DNA from: Burkholderiaceae bacterium
GTDB taxonomy: Bacteria > Pseudomonadota > Gammaproteobacteria > Burkholderiales > Burkholderiaceae
Direction of reading: 5' to 3'
NCBI GenBank assembly: GCA_947461805.1
Contig: CANHMJ010000001.1
Coordinates: forward strand, 1-37,407
Length of the DNA stretch: 37,407 nucleotides
Shown here: positions 7,382 through 16,262 of the stretch, one piece after another
How the letters are laid out: every line of letters begins with the position of its first letter
How positions within the stretch are numbered: position 1 is the stretch's first letter
Position numbers and translations under genes: made by a program
The notes under the pieces: model-generated
What the model was told of the DNA's origin: nothing
The model's database searches: none
The model's input: the letters and a program-made list of their open reading frames with translations, nothing else

Positions 7382-9967
7382 ATGTTAGAAGCTTACAACG
7401 CCCATGTTGCAGAACGCGCAGCACTTGGCATCCCTGCCCTGCCCTTAACCAAAGATCAGACTGCTGAGCTGATTGGTTTGCTAAAAAATCCTCCGAAAGG
7501 CAAAGAGGCCGAGCTGGTTGATTTAATAAGCTACCGCGTTCCCGCTGGCGTAGATGAGGCCGCTAAAGTAAAAGCCGAATTTTTAGCCGCAGTTGCCAAG
7601 GGGGCCGATAAATCCCCTTTGATTTCCCGTATTAAAGCGACTGAATTACTAGGCACCATGCTAGGCGGCTATAACATTGCCCCACTGGTTGAATTATTAG
7701 CCGATGCAGAGTGCGCCGCCGCCGCTGCTGAGGCGCTCAAGAAAACCCTCTTGATGTTTGATTACTTTAATGACGTTCAAGAGATGGCAGAGAAAGGCAA
7801 CGCCCATGCAAAAGCGGTAATGCAAAGCTGGGCCGATGCGGAATGGTTTACGAGCCGCCCGGCTGTTCCAGAGAGCATGACCTTGACCGTGTTTAAAGTC
7901 ACCGGCGAGACTAATACCGACGACCTTTCTCCTGCGCCTGATGCGTGGAGTCGCCCTGATATTCCACTGCATGCCACCGTCATGCTAAAAAATCCCCGTA
8001 CTGGTATTGAGCCTGATGAAACTGGCGTGCGCGGGCCCATGAAGCAAATTGAGCTGCTGCAGAAAAAAGGCCATCAAATTGCCTACGTTGGCGATGTGGT
8101 TGGTACAGGATCTTCACGCAAGTCTGCAACCAACTCGGTACTCTGGTGGACCGGTCAAGATATTCCCTTTGTACCCAATAAGCGCTTTGGCGGCGTTTGC
8201 CTTGGTACCAAGATTGCCCCTATCTTCTTTAACACCATGGAAGATGCTGGCGCATTGCCAATCGAGCTCGATGTCGATCAAATGAATATGGGCGATGTAA
8301 TTGAGTTGCGCCCTTACGAAGGTAAGGCATTTAAAAACGGTACCGAGATTGCTGCATTCTCACTCAAGTCGCCCGTGATCTTGGATGAGGTGCGTGCCGG
8401 TGGCCGCATTCCGCTGATCGTTGGTCGTGGACTGACTGCGAAGGCACGCGCTGCCTTAGGCTTACCAGCATCAACGGAGTTCCGTTTACCGATTAGTCCG
8501 CCTGACAATAAAAAAGGCTTCAGCTTGGCACAAAAAATGGTGGGTCGCGCGTGTGGCTTGCCAGAAGGCCAAGGAGTTCGGCCTGGCACCTACTGCGAAC
8601 CGCACATGACTACCGTTGGCTCACAAGACACCACCGGTCCAATGACCCGCGATGAGCTGAAAGATTTAGCTTGCCTTGGTTTTTCAACCGATCTCATGAT
8701 GCAGTCTTTCTGCCATACCTCGGCTTATCCCAAGCCAGTCGATATTCGTACCCACCATGAGTTGCCGGCCTTCATGACCAATCGCGGCGGCGTTTCTTTG
8801 CGTCCAGGCGATGGCGTGATTCATAGCTGGCTCAATCGCCTTTTGCTCCCCGATACATGCGGTACTGGCGGCGACAGCCATACCCGCTTCCCCATTGGCA
8901 TTTCCTTCCCAGCTGGTTCGGGTTTAGTTGCCTTTGCTGCGGCGACTGGCGTCATGCCATTAGACATGCCTGAATCCGTCCTCATTCGGTTCAAAGGCAA
9001 TATGCAGCCTGGGATCACGCTGCGTGACTTAGTCAACGCCATCCCTTTGTATGCCATTAAGCGCGGTTTACTCACGGTTGCAAAGCAAGGCAAGAAGAAT
9101 ATTTTCTCAGGCCGCATTTTAGAGATCGAAGGCTTGCCTGATCTCAAAGTAGAGCAAGCATTTGAATTGTCAGACGCTTCTGCAGAGCGTTCCGCTGGTG
9201 GATGTACTGTGCACCTGAATAAAGAGCCGATTATTGAGTACATGCGCTCCAACATCACTTTGATGAAGTGGATGATTGCCAATGGCTACGAGGATGCGCG
9301 CACCTTAGGTCGTCGTATTAAGGCCATGGAAGCCTGGATCGCCAATCCGCAGTTACTCAAGGCGGATGCCAATGCCGACTATGCCGAGATTATTGAAATC
9401 GACATCAACGAAATCAAAGAACCAATTTTGGCCTGCCCAAATGATCCAGACGATGTGAAATTCCTCTCTGAAGTATCGGGAACCAAAATCGATGAAGTCT
9501 TTATTGGATCCTGCATGACTAATATTGGCCACTTCCGCGCTGCTGGCAAAGTACTTGAGGGTAAAACCGATATCCCAACCCGTCTTTGGATTGCGCCACC
9601 AACCAAGATGGATGCAATGGTTCTCACCGAAGAAGGTTATTACGGGATTCTCGGACGCACGGGCGCTCGCATGGAAGCGCCAGGCTGTTCCCTGTGCATG
9701 GGCAATCAAGCATCGATGCGTAAAGGCGCTACCGCCGTTTCGACCTCAACTCGTAACTTCCCTAATCGCTTAGGTATTGATACGAATGTCTTCTTGGCCT
9801 CCGCAGAACTCTCTGCAGTGGCAGCGTTACTGGGGCGCATTCCGACAATGCAAGAGTACCTCGATCAGTTAGGTTCGCTCAATGCGAAAGCCAGTGAGGT
9901 ATACCGTTATATGAACTTTGACAAGATCAAGTCCTTTAGTGATGTAGCAGATACCGTCACGGTATAG
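7382..9967 (+). CDS. acnB: Aconitate hydratase B
   Basis: TCA-cycle aconitase interconverting citrate and isocitrate through a [4Fe-4S] cluster; in many bacteria also an iron-responsive RNA-binding protein and a 2-methylisocitrate dehydratase. I chose the ATG at 7382 because AGGAAA sits 6 bases upstream and the protein then begins MLEAYNAHVAERAALGIPA, as in the family. The reading frame is open further upstream to 7304. Length is 861 residues. The cluster cysteines are Cys711 (GSCMTNIGHF), Cys769 and Cys772 (PGCSLCMGNQ), almost exactly the spacing of E. coli AcnB. The swivel domain precedes the catalytic domains, as is diagnostic for the B type. Confidence 0.97.
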   Translation: MLEAYNAHVAERAALGIPALPLTKDQTAELIGLLKNPPKGKEAELVDLISYRVPAGVDEAAKVKAEFLAAVAKGADKSPLISRIKATELLGTMLGGYNIAPLVELLADAECAAAAAEALKKTLLMFDYFNDVQEMAEKGNAHAKAVMQSWADAEWFTSRPAVPESMTLTVFKVTGETNTDDLSPAPDAWSRPDIPLHATVMLKNPRTGIEPDETGVRGPMKQIELLQKKGHQIAYVGDVVGTGSSRKSATNSVLWWTGQDIPFVPNKRFGGVCLGTKIAPIFFNTMEDAGALPIELDVDQMNMGDVIELRPYEGKAFKNGTEIAAFSLKSPVILDEVRAGGRIPLIVGRGLTAKARAALGLPASTEFRLPISPPDNKKGFSLAQKMVGRACGLPEGQGVRPGTYCEPHMTTVGSQDTTGPMTRDELKDLACLGFSTDLMMQSFCHTSAYPKPVDIRTHHELPAFMTNRGGVSLRPGDGVIHSWLNRLLLPDTCGTGGDSHTRFPIGISFPAGSGLVAFAAATGVMPLDMPESVLIRFKGNMQPGITLRDLVNAIPLYAIKRGLLTVAKQGKKNIFSGRILEIEGLPDLKVEQAFELSDASAERSAGGCTVHLNKEPIIEYMRSNITLMKWMIANGYEDARTLGRRIKAMEAWIANPQLLKADANADYAEIIEIDINEIKEPILACPNDPDDVKFLSEVSGTKIDEVFIGSCMTNIGHFRAAGKVLEGKTDIPTRLWIAPPTKMDAMVLTEEGYYGILGRTGARMEAPGCSLCMGNQASMRKGATAVSTSTRNFPNRLGIDTNVFLASAELSAVAALLGRIPTMQEYLDQLGSLNAKASEVYRYMNFDKIKSFSDVADTVTV

Positions 9968-10007
9968 GCGAAGCAATTCACAACAGTAGCTAGCAGTTCA
10001 TTACTTG

Positions 10008-10039
10008 AAATAAGGGGATCATGGATCCCCTTATTTTTT
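10008..10039 (+). terminator. Strong rho-independent terminator after acnB
   Basis: A perfect 13-base inverted repeat (10008-10020 and 10024-10036) with the loop ATG, running into T at 10034-10039. On the minus strand the flank is A+T-rich but has only a short T run, so it may act weakly for the converging methyltransferase gene as well. Confidence 0.88.
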
Positions 10040-10066
10040 ACCCAAGGCGAATTGACTCACCTGGCC

Positions 10067-10828
10067 TTAAATATTGAGGGCGTTTTCTTGTCTGGCATTG
10101 GCATGCCGCAAGCCAGAAGCCCACGATGCTGTCTCTAAGCCAGTTTTTTCTTGAATCAATTTGGCTCGCTTGGCGATGTCAGTCCACTCTACGCACAAGG
10201 GCGGCCCCTTAAAAGCCATTGCCACCACATTGCAGTCGTGTGATTCCGGGAAAAGCAATACACGGTCGCCAAAAGCTTCGCAGATATTATTTAGATTGAT
10301 ATCAAAGCTCTTATGCCGAGAAAATAGATTGACCGTTAACACGCCAGGCGACTTCAGTAAGTCATAACAGCCGGTGTAAAAGTCAAGCGAGCTAGCCGAG
10401 GGACCGTCGCAGATGGCATCGTACAGATCGACTTGGAGAGCATCAAAGTGATTGTGAAATCGCCCATCATGAACAAATGCATGCGCATCGATTTGCATGG
10501 TTTTGAGACGCCGATCATCATCGGGCGTAAAAAACATGCTGCGCGCAGCAATAATGACAGCCGGATTGACTTCCACTACGGTATTTTTAACAGCCGGGCA
10601 ATGCAGGTGGGTAAATTTAGTCAGCGCGCCAGTACCTAAACCCAGTTGAGCAACCTGCATTCCGGGATTGCTCTGCAGAAACAAAAGCCAAGCCATCATT
10701 TGCTGGTTGTATTCAAGGTAAATGGCATTGGGGTCACGGATGCGCATCGCCCCTTGAATTAACTCCGTTCCAAAATGCAAATAGCGAATGCCACCCGATT
10801 CAGAAAAGGTCACCGGCTCCATCAGCAT
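10067..10828 (-). CDS. Spermidine synthase-like protein (SAM-binding fold)
   Basis: About 253 residues with a Rossmann-type methyltransferase core: VAQLGLGTGALT (about 59-70) is motif I, VVEVNPAVI is motif II, and VDLYDAICDGP follows. It belongs to the spermidine/spermine synthase-like superfamily. It lacks the usual GGGDGG motif, and the aminopropyltransferase aspartate motifs are not conserved, so polyamine synthesis should not be assumed. The ATG at 10828 is my choice because an upstream extension to 10900 would overlap purL by 56 bases; ATG 10822 is also possible. It starts 17 bases after the purL stop on the same strand and is probably co-transcribed with it. Confidence 0.75.
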   Translation of the reverse strand: MLMEPVTFSESGGIRYLHFGTELIQGAMRIRDPNAIYLEYNQQMMAWLLFLQSNPGMQVAQLGLGTGALTKFTHLHCPAVKNTVVEVNPAVIIAARSMFFTPDDDRRLKTMQIDAHAFVHDGRFHNHFDALQVDLYDAICDGPSASSLDFYTGCYDLLKSPGVLTVNLFSRHKSFDINLNNICEAFGDRVLLFPESHDCNVVAMAFKGPPLCVEWTDIAKRAKLIQEKTGLETASWASGLRHANARQENALNI

Positions 10829-10844
10829 GGCATCGATGCTTTCA

Positions 10845-13800
10845 TTACCCCACCCAGCGACGGGCGTTACGGAATAAGCGCATCCATGGACTTGCCCCAT
10901 CGGGGGTTTGCAGCCAATCGCTTGGTGCCCAACTCATCTGTGCCGTGCGGAACACGCGCTCAGGATGAGGCATCATTACAGTGAAGCGTCCGTCTAGCGT
11001 TGTAACACCAGTTAAGCCACCCGGAGAACCATTGGGGTTCATCGGGTACGTCTCGGTTGGATTACCGCGGTGATCCACAAAACGCAAGGCAGTCAAGCCG
11101 CTTGCTTGCAATTTTTCTAAATTGCCTTGCAGACCAAAGTTGGCAAAGCCTTCGCCATGCGCAATCGCAATTGGAATCCGACTGCCTTCCATGCCTTGGA
11201 GCAGAATAGATGGCGACTTGACAACCTCTGCCATCACGAGCCGAGCTTCGTATTGCTCGGATTGGTTGCGAGTGAACTTAGGCCATGCATCGGCTCCTGG
11301 AATAATCCCGGCAAGATTACTCATCATCTGGCAGCCGTTACAGACGCCCAGAGCAAAGCTATCCGAGCGATTAAAGAAGGTGGAAAATTGTTCACGCAAT
11401 TGCGCATTAAACAAAATGGTTTTAGCCCAGCCCTCGCCTGCACCGAGAACATCACCGTAACTGAATCCGCCACAGGCAACAAGACCCCGGAAGTTCTCTA
11501 AGCGCACCTTACCGGCGATGAGGTCTGACATATGAACATCGTACGCATCAAACCCAGCCCAATCCATGGCATAGGCCATTTCAACATGGGAATTAACTCC
11601 CTGCTCGCGCAAAATCGCCATTTTGGGGCGAGCGCCTTTATTAACAAATGGGGCAGAGACATCATCCGCCGCATCAAATGTTAGCGTTGGCACAAGGCCT
11701 GGATCATCGATGTCTTCGAGTAAGGCATATTCACTATCGGCACAGGACGGGTTATCGCGCAGACGAGCGATTTGCCAGCTGGTGCTTTGCCATACCTTGT
11801 GCAAGACTTCTCGCGGCTCTGCATAGATGCTTTTGGCATCACGCCAAATCTCAATTCGGCCCGTCGTATTGGGTTTGCCAATGACATGGCTGCAGGCACT
11901 TAATCCGTGGTTACGCAATACTGCAAATACGGCATCCCGATCAGCACGCCGCACCTGAATGACTGCACCCAGCTCTTCGTTAAAGAGCGCTCGAATCGTC
12001 TGCTCATGACGGCGACCGGACACTTGCTGCGCCCAATTTTTTGCATCTCCATAATCGGGCTCTTGAGTTAAGTCGACTGCAATCATATCCACATTGATAG
12101 AAATGCCGCAGTGGGAAGCAAAGGCCATCTCAGCAATGGTTGCGAGCAGTCCGCCATCCGAACGGTCATGGTAGGCCAAGAGCTGACCCGCAGCGCGCAA
12201 TGCCATGATTACACTTGCCAGTGCCTTGAGGTCATTCGGATTGTCTAGATCCGGCGCTGTTTTGCCGGATTGATTTAGAACTTGGGCCAGTATGCTGCCG
12301 GCCATGCGATTTTTACTGCGACCCAAGTCAATCAGAATGAGTTCGGTGTCAAGTGGCTGACCATGATCTTCACGTTGCAAAAGCGGTGTGCTAGTTTTGC
12401 GTGCATCCCTTACCTGCGCAAATGCCGAGATCACCAAGGAGACAGGTGAAATCACCATTTTGGTGGCGTCACCATCGCGCCACTCCGTAGCCATCGATAA
12501 GGAGTCCTTACCTACCGGAATGGCTATGCCGAGTGCTGGACACAGTTCCATGCCGACTGCTTTGACCGAGTCAAAGAGCTTGGCATCTTCACCCGGCTTG
12601 CCGCAAGCCGCCATCCAGTTTGCCGATAACTTCACGGTATCAAGTCCATCAATATCAGCTGCCAACAAATTGGTAATGGCTTCGCCGACCGCCATGCGGG
12701 CCGCTGCGGGCGCATCGATGACGGCGATGGGGGTACGTTCACCCATCGACATGGCTTCGCCGCGGTAGCCAACATAATCCATCAGTGTCACAGCGCAATC
12801 GGCAACCGGAACTTGCCATGGTCCAACCAGTTGGTCGCGTGCATTTAGTCCGCCAACCGTCCGATCACCAATGGTGATCAAAAATAATTTACTCGCTACG
12901 GTCGGCTGTTGCAAAACCCATGCAATGCATTCATCCAACTTGGCATCGCTGACATCAAGCTCAGCAAATTGCTGTTCAAGGTGCGCAACATCGCGGTGCA
13001 TTTTTGGTGGCTTACCGAGCAATACGTCCATCGGCATATCAATTGGAAATGCAGAATCAGAAGCGCCATTTACCTTGGAATCGCTTAAGCGTAGCTGACG
13101 CTCGGTCGTTGCATGTCCTACGGCTGAGATAGGACAACGCTCACGCGCGCACAGAGCAGTAAGCATCTCTAAATGCCCAGCATCAATGGCTAATACATAG
13201 CGCTCTTGCGATTCGTTGCACCAAATCTCTGCAGGACTCATCCCGCTTTCTTCCAGCATGATGCTGCGCAATTGAAAGTCGGCGCCCAGTCCAGCGCCAT
13301 CGGCTAGTTCTGGAAAAGCGTTTGATAAACCGCCAGCACCAACGTCGTGAATTGAAATAATGGGATTCGCTTCGCCCATAGCACGGCAGGCATTAATCAC
13401 TTCTTGCGCACGGCGTTCGATTTCAGGGTTACCGCGCTGCACTGAATTGAAATCCAAATCAGCGGCATTGCTGCCCGTTGCCATGGAACTAGCTGTGCCA
13501 CCGCCCATCCCAATGCGCATACCGGGGCCACCCAACTGAACCAGCAAATGCCCTGCTTTAATTTCTTTTTTTGCAGTATGGATTGCATCAATATTGCCAA
13601 TGCCACCGGCAATCATGATGGGCTTGTGATAACCGTGGCGCACGCCATTGATGGTTTGCTCAAATACCCGAAAATACCCACCCAGAATCGGGCGCCCGAA
13701 TTCATTATTAAATGCAGCTCCGCCCAGTGGGCCGTCGATCATAATTTGCAGGGGTGAGGCAATGCGGTCTGGCTTGCCGTAGTAAGGTGCCTCCCACGGC

Positions 13801-14882
13801 AAATTGCTCGCAGGTATGTTTAGGTTTGAAACCGAAAAACCGGTGAGGCCGGCTTTGGGTCTACCACCAATGCCCGTTGCACCCTCATCACGGATTTCGC
13901 CGCCGGCACCGGTCGACGCTCCAGGATAGGGAGCTATCGCAGTGGGGTGATTGTGTGTCTCCACCTTCATCAAGGTATGGGTTAGCCGTTGCTCTTTTTG
14001 GTAGCGCTGATCAGCGCCTTGTGGGGCCCAGGTTTGCGCTTCGCAACCTTCCATTACCGCCGAGTTATCGGAATACGCAACGATGGTTCCCTTAGGTTGC
14101 AGGCGATGGGTATTGCGAATCATCCCAAATAAGGAGATATCCTGCTCTTTGCCATCAATTGTCCATGAGGCATTGAAGATTTTGTGTCGGCAATGTTCGC
14201 TATTGGCCTGGGCAAACATAATGAGCTCAACATCGCTGGGATCGCGACCAAGGCGTTTAAAGTTTTCTGCAAGGTAAGTAATTTCGTCTTCCGATAGCGC
14301 AAGACCCAACTCCACATTGGCTTTTTCTAGTGCAGCCTCACCCTCAGCCATTACCGGTATCCGCAGTAGCGGACGATCTTCTAGGGTTTGGTAGAGCGGC
14401 GCTACCGCATTAACCGAATCCACCACGGTTTCAGTCATCCGATCATGCAAGGCAGCCAACACCGTTTGCTGCTGTTGTATGCTTAAATTACTTTGAGCAA
14501 CCCAGGTGTATTGGATACCACGCTCAATGCGCAGAAGCGGTAAACCGCATTGATGGGCTATATCCGTTGCTTTACTAGCCCACGGTGAGACCGTGCCAAA
14601 GCGTGGAATCGCAATAGCCTGCGATGGTTGTGGGGATTTACCAAGACCGGCTAACCAACCTGCTTTAGGCTCTGTTAGAACAAAAGGCGTGCCGTAGCTT
14701 AAAAGACCTTCTAAAACCACCAGCTGGGCATCACCCAACTCAATATCGGACCATACGAAATGAAGGTATTGGGCCTGTATGGCCGAAATTAGAATGCCCT
14801 GCTCTGCAAGCGAAGACAAAAGCCGCTGTTGGCGGAAGGCTGACAGGGCATCGGCCCCAGGCAAACAACGGAAAAAAGACAT
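10845..14882 (-). CDS. purL: Phosphoribosylformylglycinamidine synthase, single-chain
   Basis: Fourth step of purine synthesis: FGAR plus glutamine and ATP give FGAM. The 1345 residues form the large single-chain type: N-terminal PurS-like region, linker, two ATP-grasp-like synthetase halves (KVETHNHPTAIAPYPGA; later GKDSLSMATEW), and a C-terminal class I glutaminase. The glutaminase has LGVCNGCQMM with Cys1181 as nucleophile and MPHPERVFR carrying His/Glu. ATG at 14882. A perfect TATAAT lies 6 bases upstream (14889-14894) and no normally spaced ribosome site is seen, so translation may be leaderless. The ABC ATPase gene ends 39 bases upstream. Confidence 0.97.
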   Translation of the reverse strand: MSFFRCLPGADALSAFRQQRLLSSLAEQGILISAIQAQYLHFVWSDIELGDAQLVVLEGLLSYGTPFVLTEPKAGWLAGLGKSPQPSQAIAIPRFGTVSPWASKATDIAHQCGLPLLRIERGIQYTWVAQSNLSIQQQQTVLAALHDRMTETVVDSVNAVAPLYQTLEDRPLLRIPVMAEGEAALEKANVELGLALSEDEITYLAENFKRLGRDPSDVELIMFAQANSEHCRHKIFNASWTIDGKEQDISLFGMIRNTHRLQPKGTIVAYSDNSAVMEGCEAQTWAPQGADQRYQKEQRLTHTLMKVETHNHPTAIAPYPGASTGAGGEIRDEGATGIGGRPKAGLTGFSVSNLNIPASNLPWEAPYYGKPDRIASPLQIMIDGPLGGAAFNNEFGRPILGGYFRVFEQTINGVRHGYHKPIMIAGGIGNIDAIHTAKKEIKAGHLLVQLGGPGMRIGMGGGTASSMATGSNAADLDFNSVQRGNPEIERRAQEVINACRAMGEANPIISIHDVGAGGLSNAFPELADGAGLGADFQLRSIMLEESGMSPAEIWCNESQERYVLAIDAGHLEMLTALCARERCPISAVGHATTERQLRLSDSKVNGASDSAFPIDMPMDVLLGKPPKMHRDVAHLEQQFAELDVSDAKLDECIAWVLQQPTVASKLFLITIGDRTVGGLNARDQLVGPWQVPVADCAVTLMDYVGYRGEAMSMGERTPIAVIDAPAAARMAVGEAITNLLAADIDGLDTVKLSANWMAACGKPGEDAKLFDSVKAVGMELCPALGIAIPVGKDSLSMATEWRDGDATKMVISPVSLVISAFAQVRDARKTSTPLLQREDHGQPLDTELILIDLGRSKNRMAGSILAQVLNQSGKTAPDLDNPNDLKALASVIMALRAAGQLLAYHDRSDGGLLATIAEMAFASHCGISINVDMIAVDLTQEPDYGDAKNWAQQVSGRRHEQTIRALFNEELGAVIQVRRADRDAVFAVLRNHGLSACSHVIGKPNTTGRIEIWRDAKSIYAEPREVLHKVWQSTSWQIARLRDNPSCADSEYALLEDIDDPGLVPTLTFDAADDVSAPFVNKGARPKMAILREQGVNSHVEMAYAMDWAGFDAYDVHMSDLIAGKVRLENFRGLVACGGFSYGDVLGAGEGWAKTILFNAQLREQFSTFFNRSDSFALGVCNGCQMMSNLAGIIPGADAWPKFTRNQSEQYEARLVMAEVVKSPSILLQGMEGSRIPIAIAHGEGFANFGLQGNLEKLQASGLTALRFVDHRGNPTETYPMNPNGSPGGLTGVTTLDGRFTVMMPHPERVFRTAQMSWAPSDWLQTPDGASPWMRLFRNARRWVG

Positions 14883-14921
14883 GCCCTAATTATAAGGTTT
14901 GGACTAAAAAACCCCGTATTT

Positions 14922-15608
14922 TTACTCGGCTAGCAAGGCCCCGCCTTGAAGGTGCAGTTGGCGGGCGCAACGCCCCGCCAAAACCGCATCGTGCGTGACC
15001 AAAATCAGAGTCGACCCATTGGCCTGGTTTAGGTCAAATAAGAGGTCTATGACCTTGCCACCACTGGCCTGATCTAAGCTGCCAGTAGGTTCATCCGCAA
15101 ACAAAATAGCTGGCTTACCAACAAACGCGCGGGCTAGGGCAACACGCTGCTGTTCGCCGCCCGATAATGTTTTCTGGAAGTGATTGAGCCGCGCGCTTAA
15201 GCCCACCTTATCCAACCAATAGCAAGCTTGTTCCCGAGCTTCGTGCAGAGATACACCGCGCAGTTCCAAGGGCAGCATCACGTTTTCTAGCGCGCTGAGG
15301 TGCGGTATCAGCTGAAACGACTGAAACACAAAGCCTACGTGTTTACCGCGCAGTTGGGCCCGGCCGTCCTCATTCAACTGGGCAAGGTTTTCACCCACAA
15401 GCTCAACTAGACCGCTGCTAGGAGTATCTAAGCCAGCAAGTATGCTAAGTAAGGTACTTTTTCCTGAGCCGGATGCACCCACAATCGCAACGCTTTCCCC
15501 GGCGCAGACGCTAAATGAAATGTCATGCAAAATAGTCAGCGGCCCGTCGCTGGTTTGGACCGCCTTACCCAGCTGCTGAGCATGCAGCACAACCGATTGA
15601 TTGCTCAT
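14922..15608 (-). CDS. ABC transporter ATP-binding protein, YbbA/LolD-like
   Basis: ATPase subunit of 228 residues of the MacB/LolD/YbbA group. It has Walker A GASGSGKST (44-52), Q loop FVFQSFQLIP, signature LSGGEQ (148-153), Walker B ILFADEP (168-174) and switch His206. It is divergent from a tesA-like gene, as ybbA is from tesA in E. coli, so YbbA is the best guess. The partner permease (YbbP-like) is absent: purL follows directly. ATG at 15608 with no clear ribosome site. Only 12 bases separate its start codon from that of the esterase, so each promoter must lie inside the other gene. Confidence 0.88.
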   Translation of the reverse strand: MSNQSVVLHAQQLGKAVQTSDGPLTILHDISFSVCAGESVAIVGASGSGKSTLLSILAGLDTPSSGLVELVGENLAQLNEDGRAQLRGKHVGFVFQSFQLIPHLSALENVMLPLELRGVSLHEAREQACYWLDKVGLSARLNHFQKTLSGGEQQRVALARAFVGKPAILFADEPTGSLDQASGGKVIDLLFDLNQANGSTLILVTHDAVLAGRCARQLHLQGGALLAE

Positions 15609-15620
15609 AAGGAATATCGC

Positions 15621-16262
15621 TTGAAATTTTGCATTGCTACCATCTTACTCGGGCTGACATTAATCGGCCCAGCCCAAGCACAAGACCCTACTAAACCTAC
15701 CCTATTGGTGACGGGCGATAGCCTGTCGGCGGAGTATGGCATTGCACGTGGTAGTGGCTGGGTCTCCTTATTAGCAAGCCGCCTGAACAAGGAAGGAAGT
15801 CCGTGGGAGATCATGAATGCCAGCATCAGTGGCGAAACGACTTCCGGAGGCCTAACACGCCTCCCCAAGTTATTGGCTCAGAAGAAACCCAAGCTGGTCA
15901 TTATTGAATTAGGTGCAAATGACGCATTGCGTGGACTTCCGCTGGCGGAAACGGAAAAGAACCTACGCACCATGGTGGAGTTGAGTAAAAAATCGGGAGC
16001 CGAAGTGCTGCTGATTGGTATGCGCATCCCGCCGAACTACGGTCAAGAATATACCCAGCAGTTTGCTCAGCTGTTTGTCCGCATTGCAAAGAGTCAGCAA
16101 GTGGCGCTACTGCCTTTTTTCTTGGAGGGTGTCGCGCAGCGCAATGACTTATTTCAGGCAGACCGGATTCATCCGAACGAGGCAGCACAGAGCATTCTGT
16201 TTCAGAATGTCTGGACTGCCCTCACCCCGTTTTATGGGCAACTGATGCCCAAGAAGAATTAA
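15621..16262 (+). CDS. tesA: Secreted GDSL esterase / lysophospholipase, TesA-like
   Basis: Periplasmic SGNH hydrolase (arylesterase, thioesterase I or lysophospholipase L1 type). I chose a TTG start at 15621: AAGGA lies 8 bases upstream, and translation from there gives a clean signal peptide (KFCIATILLGLTLIGPAQA, cleavage after residue 20). The frame is open further upstream but only inside the ABC gene. Length is 213 residues. Catalytic blocks are GDSLSAEYG with Ser34, ELGANDALRG (block III) and DRIHPNEAA, whose Asp and His complete the triad. Its stop codon overlaps the converging ppiD-like stop by three bases within TTAA. Exact substrate unknown. Confidence 0.9.
   Translation: MKFCIATILLGLTLIGPAQAQDPTKPTLLVTGDSLSAEYGIARGSGWVSLLASRLNKEGSPWEIMNASISGETTSGGLTRLPKLLAQKKPKLVIIELGANDALRGLPLAETEKNLRTMVELSKKSGAEVLLIGMRIPPNYGQEYTQQFAQLFVRIAKSQQVALLPFFLEGVAQRNDLFQADRIHPNEAAQSILFQNVWTALTPFYGQLMPKKN

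Noticed and set aside
8821..9282. Minus-strand open frame of 153 codons inside acnB
   Set aside because: Antisense to the catalytic region of aconitase B; composition follows the opposite gene.
10829..10900. Upstream extension of the spermidine-synthase-like protein
   Set aside because: It would overlap the conserved purL C-terminus by 56 bases and adds residues without family resemblance.
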